A stretch of 21,774 nt of DNA from JALCSJ01 sp036788835 (GCA_036788835.1 DAIQMR010000030.1:1-21774), one strand, 5' to 3'; counted from the stretch's first letter, positions 1 through 7,665 are shown. The notes: generated by a model from the letters alone, not told the origin. Program-made: numbers and translations.

Positions 1-54
1 GACGGAGCTCTTAGAGGTGAAAGCAAAAAGCTTTTTGGCTTAGCAGGATACTAA
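1..54 (+). CDS. C-terminal end of an unidentified upstream gene (partial)
   Basis: Frame 1 is open from the window edge to a TAA at 52-54 and encodes 17 residues ending in LFGLAGY. Frame 2 is also open until a TAG at 40-42, so the choice of frame is uncertain. Too little is present to name a family. About 135 bases of AT-rich spacer follow before the dsdA start. Confidence 0.3.
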   Translation, partial: DGALRGESKKLFGLAGY

Positions 55-90
55 ATGGCATTCTGGATGAAAAAAATTGCCAACGTTTAC

Positions 91-146
91 TTGACACTAA
101 CCTAACAATATATTCAAATTGACTTCATAACAAAAAGTGTTAATAT
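91..146 (+). promoter_or_regulatory. Candidate promoter(s) of the dsdA operon
   Basis: Two sigma-A-like pairs are visible in the AT-rich spacer before dsdA. The first is TTGACA at 91-96 with TCAAAT at 114-119, a 17-base spacer. The second is TTGACT at 119-124 with TAATAT at 141-146, a 16-base spacer. An inverted repeat (GTTAA 139-143, TTAAC 151-155) overlaps the second -10 and could be an operator. These are motif matches only. Confidence 0.4.
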
Positions 147-189
147 ATACTTAACAAATAGTTAATAATATGAAAAGAGAATAAACAAC

Positions 190-1557
190 ATGAAAAATTC
201 AAGCAAAATCATAAAAGAAATAAGCAAAGAGTTTCCTATTATTAAAAACATACAGAACTTGAAAGAAACAGTTTGGATAAATCAACACAAAAAAAACAAA
301 TGATGAAGCAAAAAAAGTGCACCTCTTGGAATAGATGATATTGTTGCTGCAAACGAGAGATTGAAAAGATTTGCAGATTATTTCAAGGTTGCTTTTCTTG
401 AAACAAAAAAAAATAATGGTATTATTGAATCCCCAATTCAACATATCGAAAAAATGCAAACTTCCTTAGACAAATACTACACAACATCAATACCAGATAA
501 ATTGTGGATTAAACTTGATAATGATTTACCGATTTCGGGTTCTATTAAGGCCCGGGGAGGTATATATGAAGTGCTGAAAACTGCTGAGGATATAGCTATT
601 AAAAATAAAATGCTTAAACAAAGTGATTCTTATGAGAAATTTGCGTCCAAGGAATTTTATGAGCTGTTTTCACAGTATTCAATTGCAGTAGGATCTACAG
701 GAAATTTAGGGCTGGCTATTGGCATAATTAGTGCGAAACTAGGTTTTCATGTAACTGTCCACATGTCAGCAGATGCAAGGGAATGGAAAAAGGCTTTGCT
801 AAGAAGTAAGGGCGTTACAGTCAAAGAATATAAATCAGACTATAGTTTAGCTGTGGCCGAAGGACGTCGAGAAGCTGAAAAAGATAAACGGTGCCATTTT
901 GTAGATGACGAAAATTCTAAAACTTTGTTTCTTGGATACGCAGTTGCGGCTTTAAGGTTAAGGGACCAATTCGCAAAAGAACATATTCTTGTAGACGAAG
1001 GTCATCCTTTATTTGTATATCTACCATGTGGAGTAGGTGGTGGACCCGGAGGGGTTACTTTTGGCATTAAATTGATATTTGGTGATAACGCCCATTGCTT
1101 TTTTGCAGAGCCTACCCATTCTTGCAGTATGATGCTTGGACTAGCTACAGGACTGAACAGTAAAATATCGGTACAGGATATTGGCCTTGATAATATTACA
1201 GCCGCAGATGGTTTGGCAGTAGGACGTGCTTCAAGCTTTGTAGGGAAAGTGGTTGGAGCATTTATAAGCGGTTGTTATTCTATATCTGATAACAGGCTGT
1301 ATGAATTGGTGGCTCAAAATATAGATGCCCAGAATATTAAGCTGGAACCAAGTGCTGTAGCAGTAATGTATGGACCGGTACTGTTGGCCACCAATGAGAG
1401 TATGAAAACTTATTGTAGTTTAAATAATATTGTTCCTGAAGCAATAGTGAATAGTATACAGCTGGTATGGGCTACAGGTGGTAGTATGGTACCACCAAGT
1501 GAAATGGAACATTATTATTTACAAGGGGAAAAATTATTAAAAGAAGAGAAAAATTAG
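190..1557 (+). pseudogene. dsdA: D-serine ammonia-lyase, frame broken near the N-terminus
   Basis: The product is a PLP-dependent lyase converting D-serine to pyruvate and ammonia in the cytoplasm. The family match is strong: the PLP-lysine motif SGSIKARGGIYE, then STGNLGLAIG, HMSADAREWKKA and the glycine-rich phosphate loop CGVGGGPGG. The ATG at 190 opens a typical DsdA N-terminus (LKETVWIN), but in-frame TGA TGA at 301-306 stops it after 37 codons. DsdA homology resumes in the same frame at about 322 (LGIDDIVAANERL). The intervening seven codons read sensibly (TNDEAKK) in frame 2, between an 8-A run (289-296) and a 7-A run (310-316). Runs of 7 and 8 would restore one continuous gene of about 455 residues, close to the family length of about 440. 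The gene is therefore either a pseudogene or intact and misread. The TTG at 361 would remove conserved N-terminal residues. It is first in an operon, 15 bases before the peptidase gene. Confidence 0.9.
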
Positions 1558-1572
1558 GGAAGGGTGAATTAA

Positions 1573-2604
1573 ATGGGTTTACCAAAAAAGCTTTTCAATC
1601 TCCATAGTTTCTATGCACCGGGGCTTAAAAATCTTATCACAGATGTGCCTGGTGTTAAAGTAGGGCATGTGACCATTAAGGATGATAAGAAGCACATCCA
1701 TACAGGGGTAACGGCAGTGCTTCCCCATGGAGGCAATATGTTTACAGACAAGGTGGTAGCCGGAGTTACGGTTTTAAATGGTTTTGGGAAATCTGTAGGA
1801 TTAATTCAGGTTGATGAACTGGGAACAATTGAAACACCCATTATCATGACTAATACATTAAGCGTAGGTACGGCATTAACAGCAATGGTAAAATACATGC
1901 TAGAAACAAATCAGGATATAGGCAAGAAAACAGGTACAGTGAATTGTTTAATTACAGAGTGCAATGACGCACGTTTGAACGACATAAGGGGGTTGCATAT
2001 CAAAGAGCAGGATGTAATTAATGCGATTAAGAAAGCTAATGTTAAATTTGAAGAAGGAGGAGTAGGCGGAGGAACAGGAATGGTATCCCTGGGATTTAAA
2101 GGCGGTATCGGGTCGGCATCAAGACGTATTAAGCTTGATGGGAAAAATTATACAATAGGCGCGCTGGTTATGACGAATTTTGGTTCTGCAGGTAGGCTTA
2201 CAATAGGAGGTGATCACATCGGGGAAAGAATTCTTCAACAGGAAAAATTAAAGAAAGACAACGGATCTATTATTATGTTAATTGGTACAGATGTACCACT
2301 TAGTGCCAGACAGGCCAAACGGTTGTCCAGAAGAGCGGCTATTTCCCTGGGGAGAACAGGCTCAGCCATGGGTAATGGTAGTGGGGACGTAGCAATTGCT
2401 TTTTCTACGGGAAATATAATAAAGCATTATAGTAAAACGAGCATTATAAAAATAAAACTAATGCAAGATGCAGATATTGATATTGTATTTGATGCCGCCA
2501 TTGAAGCAGTTGAAGAGTCTATTATAAGCGCTTTATATCATGGGCAGACGGTAGAGAAAGGAAATACGATTAAAGAGGCAAGGGCTCTTAAAGAATATCT
2601 ATAA
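1573..2604 (+). CDS. DmpA/P1-family (S58) aminopeptidase, self-processing
   Basis: The 343-residue protein belongs to the S58 group of N-terminal nucleophile peptidases (L-aminopeptidase/D-esterase DmpA, beta-peptidyl aminopeptidases). These cleave themselves to expose a catalytic Ser, then remove N-terminal residues from small peptides or amides. Visible family features are ITDVPGVKVGH (residues 22-32), TGVTAVLPHGG (44-54), TNTLSVGTAL (93-102), the EGGVGGGTGM loop (161-170), MTNFGSAGRL (200-209) and the processing site NGSII. Cleavage is expected between Gly231 and Ser232, followed by the conserved TDVPLSARQAKRLSRRA. Length is normal. No signal peptide is seen, so it is probably cytoplasmic. 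The ATG at 1573 has GGGAAGGG upstream. Substrate is not predictable: family members act on L-, D- or beta-residues. Its neighbours handle D-serine and beta-aspartyl peptides, which favours unusual peptides. Confidence 0.9.
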   Translation: MGLPKKLFNLHSFYAPGLKNLITDVPGVKVGHVTIKDDKKHIHTGVTAVLPHGGNMFTDKVVAGVTVLNGFGKSVGLIQVDELGTIETPIIMTNTLSVGTALTAMVKYMLETNQDIGKKTGTVNCLITECNDARLNDIRGLHIKEQDVINAIKKANVKFEEGGVGGGTGMVSLGFKGGIGSASRRIKLDGKNYTIGALVMTNFGSAGRLTIGGDHIGERILQQEKLKKDNGSIIMLIGTDVPLSARQAKRLSRRAAISLGRTGSAMGNGSGDVAIAFSTGNIIKHYSKTSIIKIKLMQDADIDIVFDAAIEAVEESIISALYHGQTVEKGNTIKEARALKEYL

Positions 2605-2620
2605 CGAAGGGGGAATTAAT

Positions 2621-4075
2621 ATGGGTGATGTATCTAAGCAACATAAAGAAGTAAGCTTGACTGGAGCTGTTTGTGTGTTATTAATGATTCTTGGCATCAT
2701 GATTGTAGGAAAGTTGTTCTTAAATTTTGATACAGGTATGTTGGTACTGATTGTTTCTTTGTTTACGACAATTGTTTATTCATTTGGATATGGCTTTTCT
2801 TGGGATTTCATGTTTAAAGAAGGCGTTATACCAATGGTAGCTAGAGCTTCCGGCGCAATCTTAATTCTTTTGATTGTTGGGCCAATGATTGCAGTGTGGA
2901 TGGCAGCAGGTACAGTTCCTTACTTAATTGTTGTTGGCCTGTCAATTTTGACACCTAGTACATTCTTAGTATCAGCAGCTATTGTTTGTGCTATTTCTTC
3001 TGTAATGACTGGTACCTCTTGGGGCTCTGCTGCAACCTTCGGCGTTGCTTTTATGGGTATTGGAAATGGCTTGGGAATTTCACCGGCGGCTACGGCAGGT
3101 GCTATTACCGCAGGATGTTACTTTGGCGATAAAATGAGCCCTATTTCTGATACTACAGTTTTGGCAGCAGCTACAGCTGAAACTGATGTAATGAATCATG
3201 TTAAATCTATGTTATGGACAACGCTCCCCGCTTTTTGTATTGGTTTGCTTGTTTATGCCTGGGTAGGTTATTCTTCCGCTCAAGAAATGGATATGACACG
3301 TATTAATGAAATAGTTAATGCCATTAATAAATCTTACCAGCTTACGCCTCTAGTACTAATACCAGCAATTGTACTTTTGGTTCTGGCATTTAAAGGCTTG
3401 CCTACCATTCCAGTATTATGGGCTTCCATGTTGTCAGCTATTCCTTTTGCCATGATGCAAGGACATAGTATTCCCGCTATTGTTAAAATCATGGCTAGCG
3501 GACCTAAAGCTACAACAGGTGTTAAAATGGTTGATACTCTTTTAAGCCGTGGTGGGTTGTCCTTTATGTCATCATCAGTTACGGTAATTTTCTTTGCTTA
3601 TATATTTGCCGGGCAGCTGGAATGCACAGGGACAATTCGGGTAATTATGACGGCTTTAAAAGAAAAGTTTATCAAGACCAGTGTAGGACGTTTGATTTTC
3701 TCCACATCTCTTGCAGGTATTGTAACTGGTATGGGTACAGGTAACTCATACATTAGCATTATCCTTCCCGGCGCTATGTTCCGTGATTTGTATGATGTAT
3801 TCCATATTAAACGCCGTGTTCTTTCTCGTACATTGGAAGATTCAGGCACTGTGGTTGTGCCACTAATTCCCTGGTCTGCAGCCGGTGTTTATATGACACA
3901 GGTTTTAGGTGTTCCTACAACAGAATATTTTCCTTGGGCAGTTATGTGTTATACAGGAGCAATCATAGCTTGGATTTATGGCTTTACTGGTGTGGGAATT
4001 TTCCATACTACACCTGAAGAAGATGTAGAAATTGAAAAGAGAATGGCAGCAGCGAAGGAGAAAGAAGAAAAATGA
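2621..4075 (+). CDS. nhaC: NhaC-family Na+/H+ antiporter
   Basis: This is a 484-residue polytopic membrane protein of the NhaC family, which exchanges Na+ for H+, or in some members Na+/organic-acid pairs such as malate/lactate. Many hydrophobic segments are separated by short loops. The family hallmark is the long conserved stretch from SWGSAATFGVAFMGIG through CYFGDKMSPISDTTVLAAA, followed by TAETDVMNH. The C-terminal part has GTGNSYISIILPGAMF and EDSGTVVVPLIPW, also typical. The tail is charged (EEDVEIEKRMAAAKEKEEK) and cytoplasmic. The ATG at 2621 has GAAGGGGG upstream, 16 bases after the peptidase stop. Its stop overlaps the iadA start (ATGA), so the two are translationally coupled. In this setting it may maintain the sodium gradient or move a product or substrate of the amino-acid enzymes; this is inference. 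Confidence 0.9.
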   Translation: MGDVSKQHKEVSLTGAVCVLLMILGIMIVGKLFLNFDTGMLVLIVSLFTTIVYSFGYGFSWDFMFKEGVIPMVARASGAILILLIVGPMIAVWMAAGTVPYLIVVGLSILTPSTFLVSAAIVCAISSVMTGTSWGSAATFGVAFMGIGNGLGISPAATAGAITAGCYFGDKMSPISDTTVLAAATAETDVMNHVKSMLWTTLPAFCIGLLVYAWVGYSSAQEMDMTRINEIVNAINKSYQLTPLVLIPAIVLLVLAFKGLPTIPVLWASMLSAIPFAMMQGHSIPAIVKIMASGPKATTGVKMVDTLLSRGGLSFMSSSVTVIFFAYIFAGQLECTGTIRVIMTALKEKFIKTSVGRLIFSTSLAGIVTGMGTGNSYISIILPGAMFRDLYDVFHIKRRVLSRTLEDSGTVVVPLIPWSAAGVYMTQVLGVPTTEYFPWAVMCYTGAIIAWIYGFTGVGIFHTTPEEDVEIEKRMAAAKEKEEK

Positions 4076-5211
4076 TAAAACCTTTGCTTATAAAAAATGC
4101 TAATGTATATGCTCCGACGCATTTAGGAGAAAAAGATATTTTGATTTTAGGTGGGCAAATTGTCGCAGTAGAAGATAATATTGATGTAAAACTTCCAGGG
4201 TTAGAAATTATTGATGCTAGGGGCGCTATTGCAGCGCCCGGCATCATCGATCATCACAATCATTTCGGCGGTGCTGGTGGTGAAGGTGGACCTAATTTCC
4301 GTACTCCTCCTGCTCAGCTTTCGACTTTTATAAAAGCAGGTATTACAACAGCTGTAGGACTTTTGGGAACAGATGGCTACAGCAGATCTCTGACTGAACT
4401 TTTAGCTAAGGCCAGAGGACTGGAAATTGAAGGGCTGAGTACATGGATGTATACAGGTTCCTATCAAGTACCGGGTCCTACTATAACCGGCAAAGTGGGG
4501 ACAGATATAGCCTGGATAGATAAAGTTATCGGATGTAAGATGGCTTTGTCAGACCATCGTAGTTCTCATGTCTTAGCAGAACAGATTAGAGCACTAGTTT
4601 CGGAAGTGCGTGTTTCCGGAATGCTAGCCGGTAAAGCCGGCGTTGTTTGTGTACATATGGGCAGCGAAAGCACAGGATTACAGCCACTGCGTGATGCCAT
4701 AAAAGGGACGGATATTCCACTAAGCCAATTTATGCCTACACATGTTACTCGTTGTGATTCCTTACTTAAAGATGCTATAAAGTGGGTGAAAGAAGGTGGC
4801 GTGGCAGATATTACTGCCGATGAGAAAACTCCTGCTGCTTTAAAAGAATTCGTCAAAAAGAAAACAGCACTAGATCATATCTGCTTTAGTTCAGACGGTA
4901 ATGGTAGTATGCCAAGATTTGATAATGCCGGTAATTTTGCCGGTATGGGAGTGGGAGACCCGGCTTCAATTTTAACAACAATTAAAGAATGCGCTAAAGA
5001 GAAAGTGTTGCCCTTAGATAAGCTCTTTGCCTGCGCCTCCACCAACCCTGCTACATGGCTGAAGCTTCCCAATAAAGGTAGGATTGCTGTCGGCTATGAT
5101 GGAGATATTATGTTATTAGATTCTCACCTGGCATTACAAACATTAATTGGTAAAGGAAAATTAATGCTTAGTAATGGAAAATTGCTTGCAAAAGGTACTT
5201 TTGAAATATAA
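4072..5211 (+). CDS. iadA: Isoaspartyl (beta-aspartyl) dipeptidase
   Basis: This 379-residue protein is a metal-dependent amidohydrolase that hydrolyses beta-aspartyl dipeptides formed during degradation of isomerised proteins. It aligns along its length with the IadA family. Binuclear metal ligands are visible: H62-x-H64 in the APGIIDHHNHFGG motif, a probably carboxylated Lys156 in GCKMALSDHRS, His195 in VHMG, His224 in PTHVTR and Asp275 in SSDGNGS. The motif GEGGPNFRTP (70-79) and AGITTAVGLLGTDGYSR (89-105) are characteristic of IadA rather than of dihydroorotase or imidazolonepropionase. The C-terminus (VGYDGDIMLLD, GKLLAKGTFE) is complete. The ATG overlaps the nhaC stop by four bases, so expression is coupled. 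Function and name are well supported. The physiological source of isoAsp dipeptides (aged protein, cyanophycin-type polymer) is not shown by the sequence. Confidence 0.93.
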   Translation: MIKPLLIKNANVYAPTHLGEKDILILGGQIVAVEDNIDVKLPGLEIIDARGAIAAPGIIDHHNHFGGAGGEGGPNFRTPPAQLSTFIKAGITTAVGLLGTDGYSRSLTELLAKARGLEIEGLSTWMYTGSYQVPGPTITGKVGTDIAWIDKVIGCKMALSDHRSSHVLAEQIRALVSEVRVSGMLAGKAGVVCVHMGSESTGLQPLRDAIKGTDIPLSQFMPTHVTRCDSLLKDAIKWVKEGGVADITADEKTPAALKEFVKKKTALDHICFSSDGNGSMPRFDNAGNFAGMGVGDPASILTTIKECAKEKVLPLDKLFACASTNPATWLKLPNKGRIAVGYDGDIMLLDSHLALQTLIGKGKLMLSNGKLLAKGTFEI

Positions 5212-5249
5212 AATACTATGTATACTAGCAATTATAGGGAGGATTTCTC

Positions 5250-5827
5250 TTGGAGATGCAACAAGGCAAAGCAAAGGAAAAGTTAGATATCGGAATAAAG
5301 ATTCAAGAAATACGAACCGGTAAGGGATTGACTATACAAAGACCGCTAAATTATCTGGCATCACAGCTTCCATGCTTAGCCAAATTGAAAACGGACAGGT
5401 AAATCCTTCCATTAATACTTTACGTTCTATTGCCGATGTTTTGGAAACGCCTTTGTATAAGTTCTTTCAGGAAAAGAAAAAACATGCAGTAATAGTGCAT
5501 CCGGAAAAACGACTTACAATAGGGCTGAAAAATGAGCCAGATGTTAATTATGAGCTTTTAACACCTGACGTAAAAGGAAAAATCGAGTTCTGTATGATGA
5601 TCATTCCGCCCCAAAAATATTCTTATCGTTCTATTGAAGGCCACGAGGGCGAGGAAGTCGCTTTCATGTATGCAGGGAAAGAAGTAATATTAGAAATTGA
5701 AAACGTACAATATAAAATGAAAGCTGGCAATAGCGTACGCATACCGCCTAAGGCAAGACATGCTTGGCACAACAAATCAGATGTAGAAGTTCAGGTGATT
5801 TTTGCTATAACGCCACTTTCGTTTTAA
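5250..5827 (+). pseudogene. XRE-cupin transcriptional regulator, single-base frameshift
   Basis: The intact form would be about 192 residues: an N-terminal Cro/C1-type helix-turn-helix and a C-terminal cupin sensor domain, a class that commonly controls neighbouring amino-acid or polyamine genes. A ribosome site AGGGAGG (5236-5242) precedes TTG 5250 and ATG 5256. The first part reads IGIKIQEIRTGKGLTIQ, then the frame is lost near 5337-5340 (CAAAG). The HTH continues one frame over (KTAKLSGITASMLSQIENGQ). One extra A, giving CAA AAG ACC, would rejoin the halves. The cupin part includes PPQKYSYRSIEGHEGEEVAFMYAGK and IPPKARHAWHNKSD. It is 38 bases after iadA and in the same direction, so it probably belongs to the operon. 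As read, only a 151-residue ORF starting within the HTH (ATG 5372) remains. It is either a pseudogene or a homopolymer sequencing error. Confidence 0.85.
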
Positions 5828-5873
5828 ACTGAGTTATCACAATTTATGTATAGATGAGATCATCTTCGTTTTT

Positions 5874-5900
5874 AGCCCCGTATAGGAACGGGGCTTTTTT
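5874..5900 (+). terminator. Intrinsic terminator of the dsdA-iadA-xre operon
   Basis: AGCCCCGT (5874-5881) pairs with ACGGGGCT (5888-5895) around a 6-base loop and is followed directly by a run of T (5895-5900). It lies 47 bases after the XRE-cupin stop codon. Confidence 0.9.
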
Positions 5901-6072
5901 GTACGCGCTTTAGCCGGTTGAGCACGGAACGTGCGAAACAAAAACCAACCCGCTAGGCGGGTGAGAGCCATTGCTTAAGCAAATTGCTAAAATAAAAACA
6001 TCACCAGAACTTTGATATAATAGCAAGTATTCAAGTCACTATTAAACAAAGTAAATGTGATGTTTTATGTAA
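5901..6072. repeat. Hairpin-rich non-coding stretch before the IS200 remnant
   Basis: No ORF is seen here. Small GC hairpins are GCACG (5922-5926) with CGTGC (5930-5934), and ACCCGC (5948-5953) with GCGGGT (5957-5962). A larger imperfect palindrome has outer arms at 5992-6004 and 6057-6068 (GTGATGTTTTAT pairing with one extra A) and partly matching inner arms around 6010-6023 and 6039-6051. Such structures are compatible with an end of an IS200/IS605 element, since a tnpA remnant starts at once downstream. The exact ends of the element could not be fixed. Confidence 0.4.
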
Positions 6073-6228
6073 GAAACTTTAGCACATACCAAGTGGTTGT
6101 GCAAGTACCATATTGTGTTTACTCCCAAATAACATAGGAAAGTAATATACAACAAGTTGAGGGTGGATATTCAGCAAATAATAAAGTATTTATGCAAATG
6201 TGTCTCGTGTATGGAGCCATGTCAGTAA
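6073..6228 (+). pseudogene. tnpA: IS200/IS605-family transposase (tnpA) N-terminal remnant
   Basis: Frame from 6073 reads LAHTKWLCKYHIVFTPK, stop, then HRKVIYNKLRVDIQQIIKYL. This matches the N-terminal third of IS200-type Y1 transposases, where KYHIVFTPKYRRKVIY is the expected sequence. The in-frame TAA at 6130-6132 stands where a Tyr codon is expected. The catalytic HUH motif and the Tyr region are absent, and homology fades after about 6200. There is no intact start codon. The element is dead and cannot encode a functional transposase. It sits at the junction between the metabolic operon and the phage-like region. Confidence 0.75.
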
Positions 6229-6364
6229 ATGTGGGCGAACAGATTAGAGGTAATCTGCAGAAAACTTTACTCTTTAGAATAATAGAGGGCAACTAAAAGA
6301 CAAAATTGAACGTTTGGTAAATACAAAATAAAATATTGATGCTTTAAAAAAAGTAAAAAATATA

Positions 6365-6393
6365 TTGACCAAATGGTTAATAGGTAATATAAT
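6365..6393 (+). promoter_or_regulatory. Near-consensus sigma-A promoter for the repressor-like gene
   Basis: TTGACC (6365-6370) and a perfect TATAAT (6388-6393) are separated by 17 bases. The start codon at 6415 follows about 22 bases after the -10. The spacer begins with ACCA..TGGT (6368-6377), a small inverted repeat overlapping the -35. An opposing TTTGGTAAA lies upstream at about 6313. These could be operator half-sites for autoregulation; that part is inference. Confidence 0.75.
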
Positions 6394-6414
6394 AGACGCA
6401 GGAGGTTGAACAAT

Positions 6415-7149
6415 ATGACAAAAAAATTTGATAAACTAATCTGCATCGAAAATATTTACTATCTTGCTAAACTCAAAGGCATCAGAATCGGAGAACTGGA
6501 AAAAAAAGCTGGAGTCAGCGCTGGCTACTTGTCACGGATCAATCGGGATGATAATACTGCTAGCCCCAGTATTGAGTGCTTAACTGCTATAGCTTCTGAA
6601 TTGGACGTCACATTGGATTTTCTCCTTGGCGTAGTTTTGGGGCAATTAACTCCGACCGATAGATATGTCTTAAAGTTCATTAATAAACTAACTGAACGCA
6701 CTGTAAATGGAGATATTGACTGGGAGCATTACAGCCCAACTCAACTATATTCTAAAATTGTGGTAGAAGACAAGAGTTATACTATCAAGGTACCACTGCT
6801 TAGTGTTGAGTACAGCGAGTTTATCAATGGCCCGGAACTGAGGTATATACCATATTCAGGGAATCCGCTACCTATTGAAAACGTAGAATATTTTTGTCGG
6901 TCTGCTATTAATTATTCGTCTTATATTTACCTCGTAGCTCTGAATGGAGACAATAAAGAACTTTACTATGATTTGCAATTTGTAGGAAACGGGGAGGCTG
7001 AACCATTATGTTCTTCTCTTACAACCCAACCGATTATTAGTCAGGAGATTACCAATCTGTATAAGACGATTATTTCAGCATCCAACAGGCTTCATATTAA
7101 ACCATCGGTTCAAAGAATTTTGGACAATTTTATGAATGAAAAACATTAA
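6415..7149 (+). CDS. XRE-family repressor-like protein with unassigned C-terminal domain
   Basis: The 244-residue protein has a Cro/C1-type helix-turn-helix at about residues 15-65 (RIGELEKKAGVSAGYLSRINR, then SPSIECLTAIASELDVTLDFLL). About 165 residues follow that I cannot assign. They contain SPTQLYSKIVVEDKSYTIKVPLL and no membrane segment, and no obvious LexA/CI Ser-Lys protease site. The start is set by the ribosome site: GGAGG at 6401-6405 lies 9 bases before ATG 6415. The in-frame TTG at 6406 would begin immediately after the SD and is unlikely. It has its own strong promoter and reads toward the phage genes. It may be the lysogeny repressor or a regulator of the following small gene; the role is inferred from context only. 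Confidence 0.75.
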   Translation: MTKKFDKLICIENIYYLAKLKGIRIGELEKKAGVSAGYLSRINRDDNTASPSIECLTAIASELDVTLDFLLGVVLGQLTPTDRYVLKFINKLTERTVNGDIDWEHYSPTQLYSKIVVEDKSYTIKVPLLSVEYSEFINGPELRYIPYSGNPLPIENVEYFCRSAINYSSYIYLVALNGDNKELYYDLQFVGNGEAEPLCSSLTTQPIISQEITNLYKTIISASNRLHIKPSVQRILDNFMNEKH

Positions 7150-7219
7150 AATTCGTTCACAAATGAATAGAAAAATAATCCGTGACGAAGAAATACCATT
7201 CTAAGAGGGAGGCGCAAAT

Positions 7220-7408
7220 ATGGTAGAAAAAATTAGTCTGGGGTGTCCAATATGTGGGAAAAGATTTGCTGATGTTTCGGAACTTTCTGGGATGGAAATC
7301 GAAGGAATTTGTCCTCACTGTAAGCAGAAAGTTCAAGTTCCATGTGACAAGGAACACCTATTAAATAAAATGAACAGACCGAGCAAGAGAGCCGTACGAA
7401 GTGCATAA
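7220..7408 (+). CDS. Small zinc-ribbon protein
   Basis: This 62-residue protein has two Cys pairs, C9-P-I-C12 and C31-P-H-C34, an arrangement expected to bind one zinc as a treble-clef or ribbon fold. The C-terminus is basic (NRPSKRAVRSA). GAGGGAGG precedes the ATG at a normal distance, and a strong terminator follows 18 bases after the stop, so it looks like a real gene. Such small zinc proteins are common in phage regulatory regions, but no precise family is recognised. It probably shares a transcript with the XRE gene 70 bases upstream. Confidence 0.7.
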   Translation: MVEKISLGCPICGKRFADVSELSGMEIEGICPHCKQKVQVPCDKEHLLNKMNRPSKRAVRSA

Positions 7409-7425
7409 GTCGTAACGAGCTACCA

Positions 7426-7483
7426 AATAGCCGGATGTTATTAACACCAATCAAGGTGTAATAGCATCCGGCTATTTTTTTTT
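7426..7483 (+). terminator. Strong intrinsic terminator after the zinc-ribbon gene
   Basis: A long stem forms between 7426-7448 and 7455-7476. It starts AATAGCC / GGCTATT, carries one bulge, and ends with ACACC / GGTGT around a 6-base loop. A run of T extends to 7483. A ribosome-site-like GGAGGT follows at 7491-7496, so new expression begins directly downstream. Confidence 0.9.
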
Positions 7484-7504
7484 GCTTTTTTGGAGGTAGA
7501 AAAT

Positions 7505-7665
7505 ATGTGCTTGTCTAGCTTTGATACGGGAAGCGTAACTATTACGCTTTCCATATGAGAGCCAGGCTCTCAAATAAAATCTCAATGCCAGAGTGCGCAT
7601 GATGGCGGTGAGGTGCATACGGGGATTAGAACTATAGCCAGTCTATAGTCCTGCCCGAAGTGTGC
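7505..7665 (+). ncRNA. Candidate structured leader with three tiny overlapping ORFs
   Basis: The gap 7484-7777 has no ordinary gene. GGAGGT (7491-7496) precedes ATG 7505, a 17-codon ORF ending TGA 7556-7558. ATG 7555 overlaps it (ATGA) and opens a 15-codon ORF ending 7600-7602. ATG 7599 again overlaps and opens a 12-codon ORF ending 7635-7637. The same stretch holds several stems: 7529-7538 with 7542-7552, GAGAGCC 7557-7563 with GGCTCTC 7565-7571, and ACTATAG 7631-7637 with CTATAGT 7643-7649. The last is enclosed by GCATACGGG (7615-7623) pairing with CCC (7654-7656) and GTGTGC (7660-7665). It could be a phage leader RNA, a set of coupled micropeptides, or both. I do not recognise an Rfam class, and the function is unknown. 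Confidence 0.4.

Noticed and set aside
361..1557. Short D-serine ammonia-lyase starting at TTG 361
   Set aside because: It has no ribosome site and drops conserved N-terminal sequence that is present in the same frame just upstream; the break at 289-316 explains the apparent short form.
3598..3849. Minus-strand ORF inside nhaC
   Set aside because: It is a shadow of a well-supported membrane protein with no ribosome site or recognisable product; the same holds for other antisense ORFs in the window.
6229..6364. Helical-looking peptide (LKDKIERLVNTK) before the repressor promoter
   Set aside because: It is interrupted by stops, lacks a start and ribosome site, and overlaps the promoter.
6406..6414. 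TTG 6406 as start of the XRE repressor-like gene
   Set aside because: It directly abuts the GGAGG ribosome site; ATG 6415 has correct 9-base spacing.
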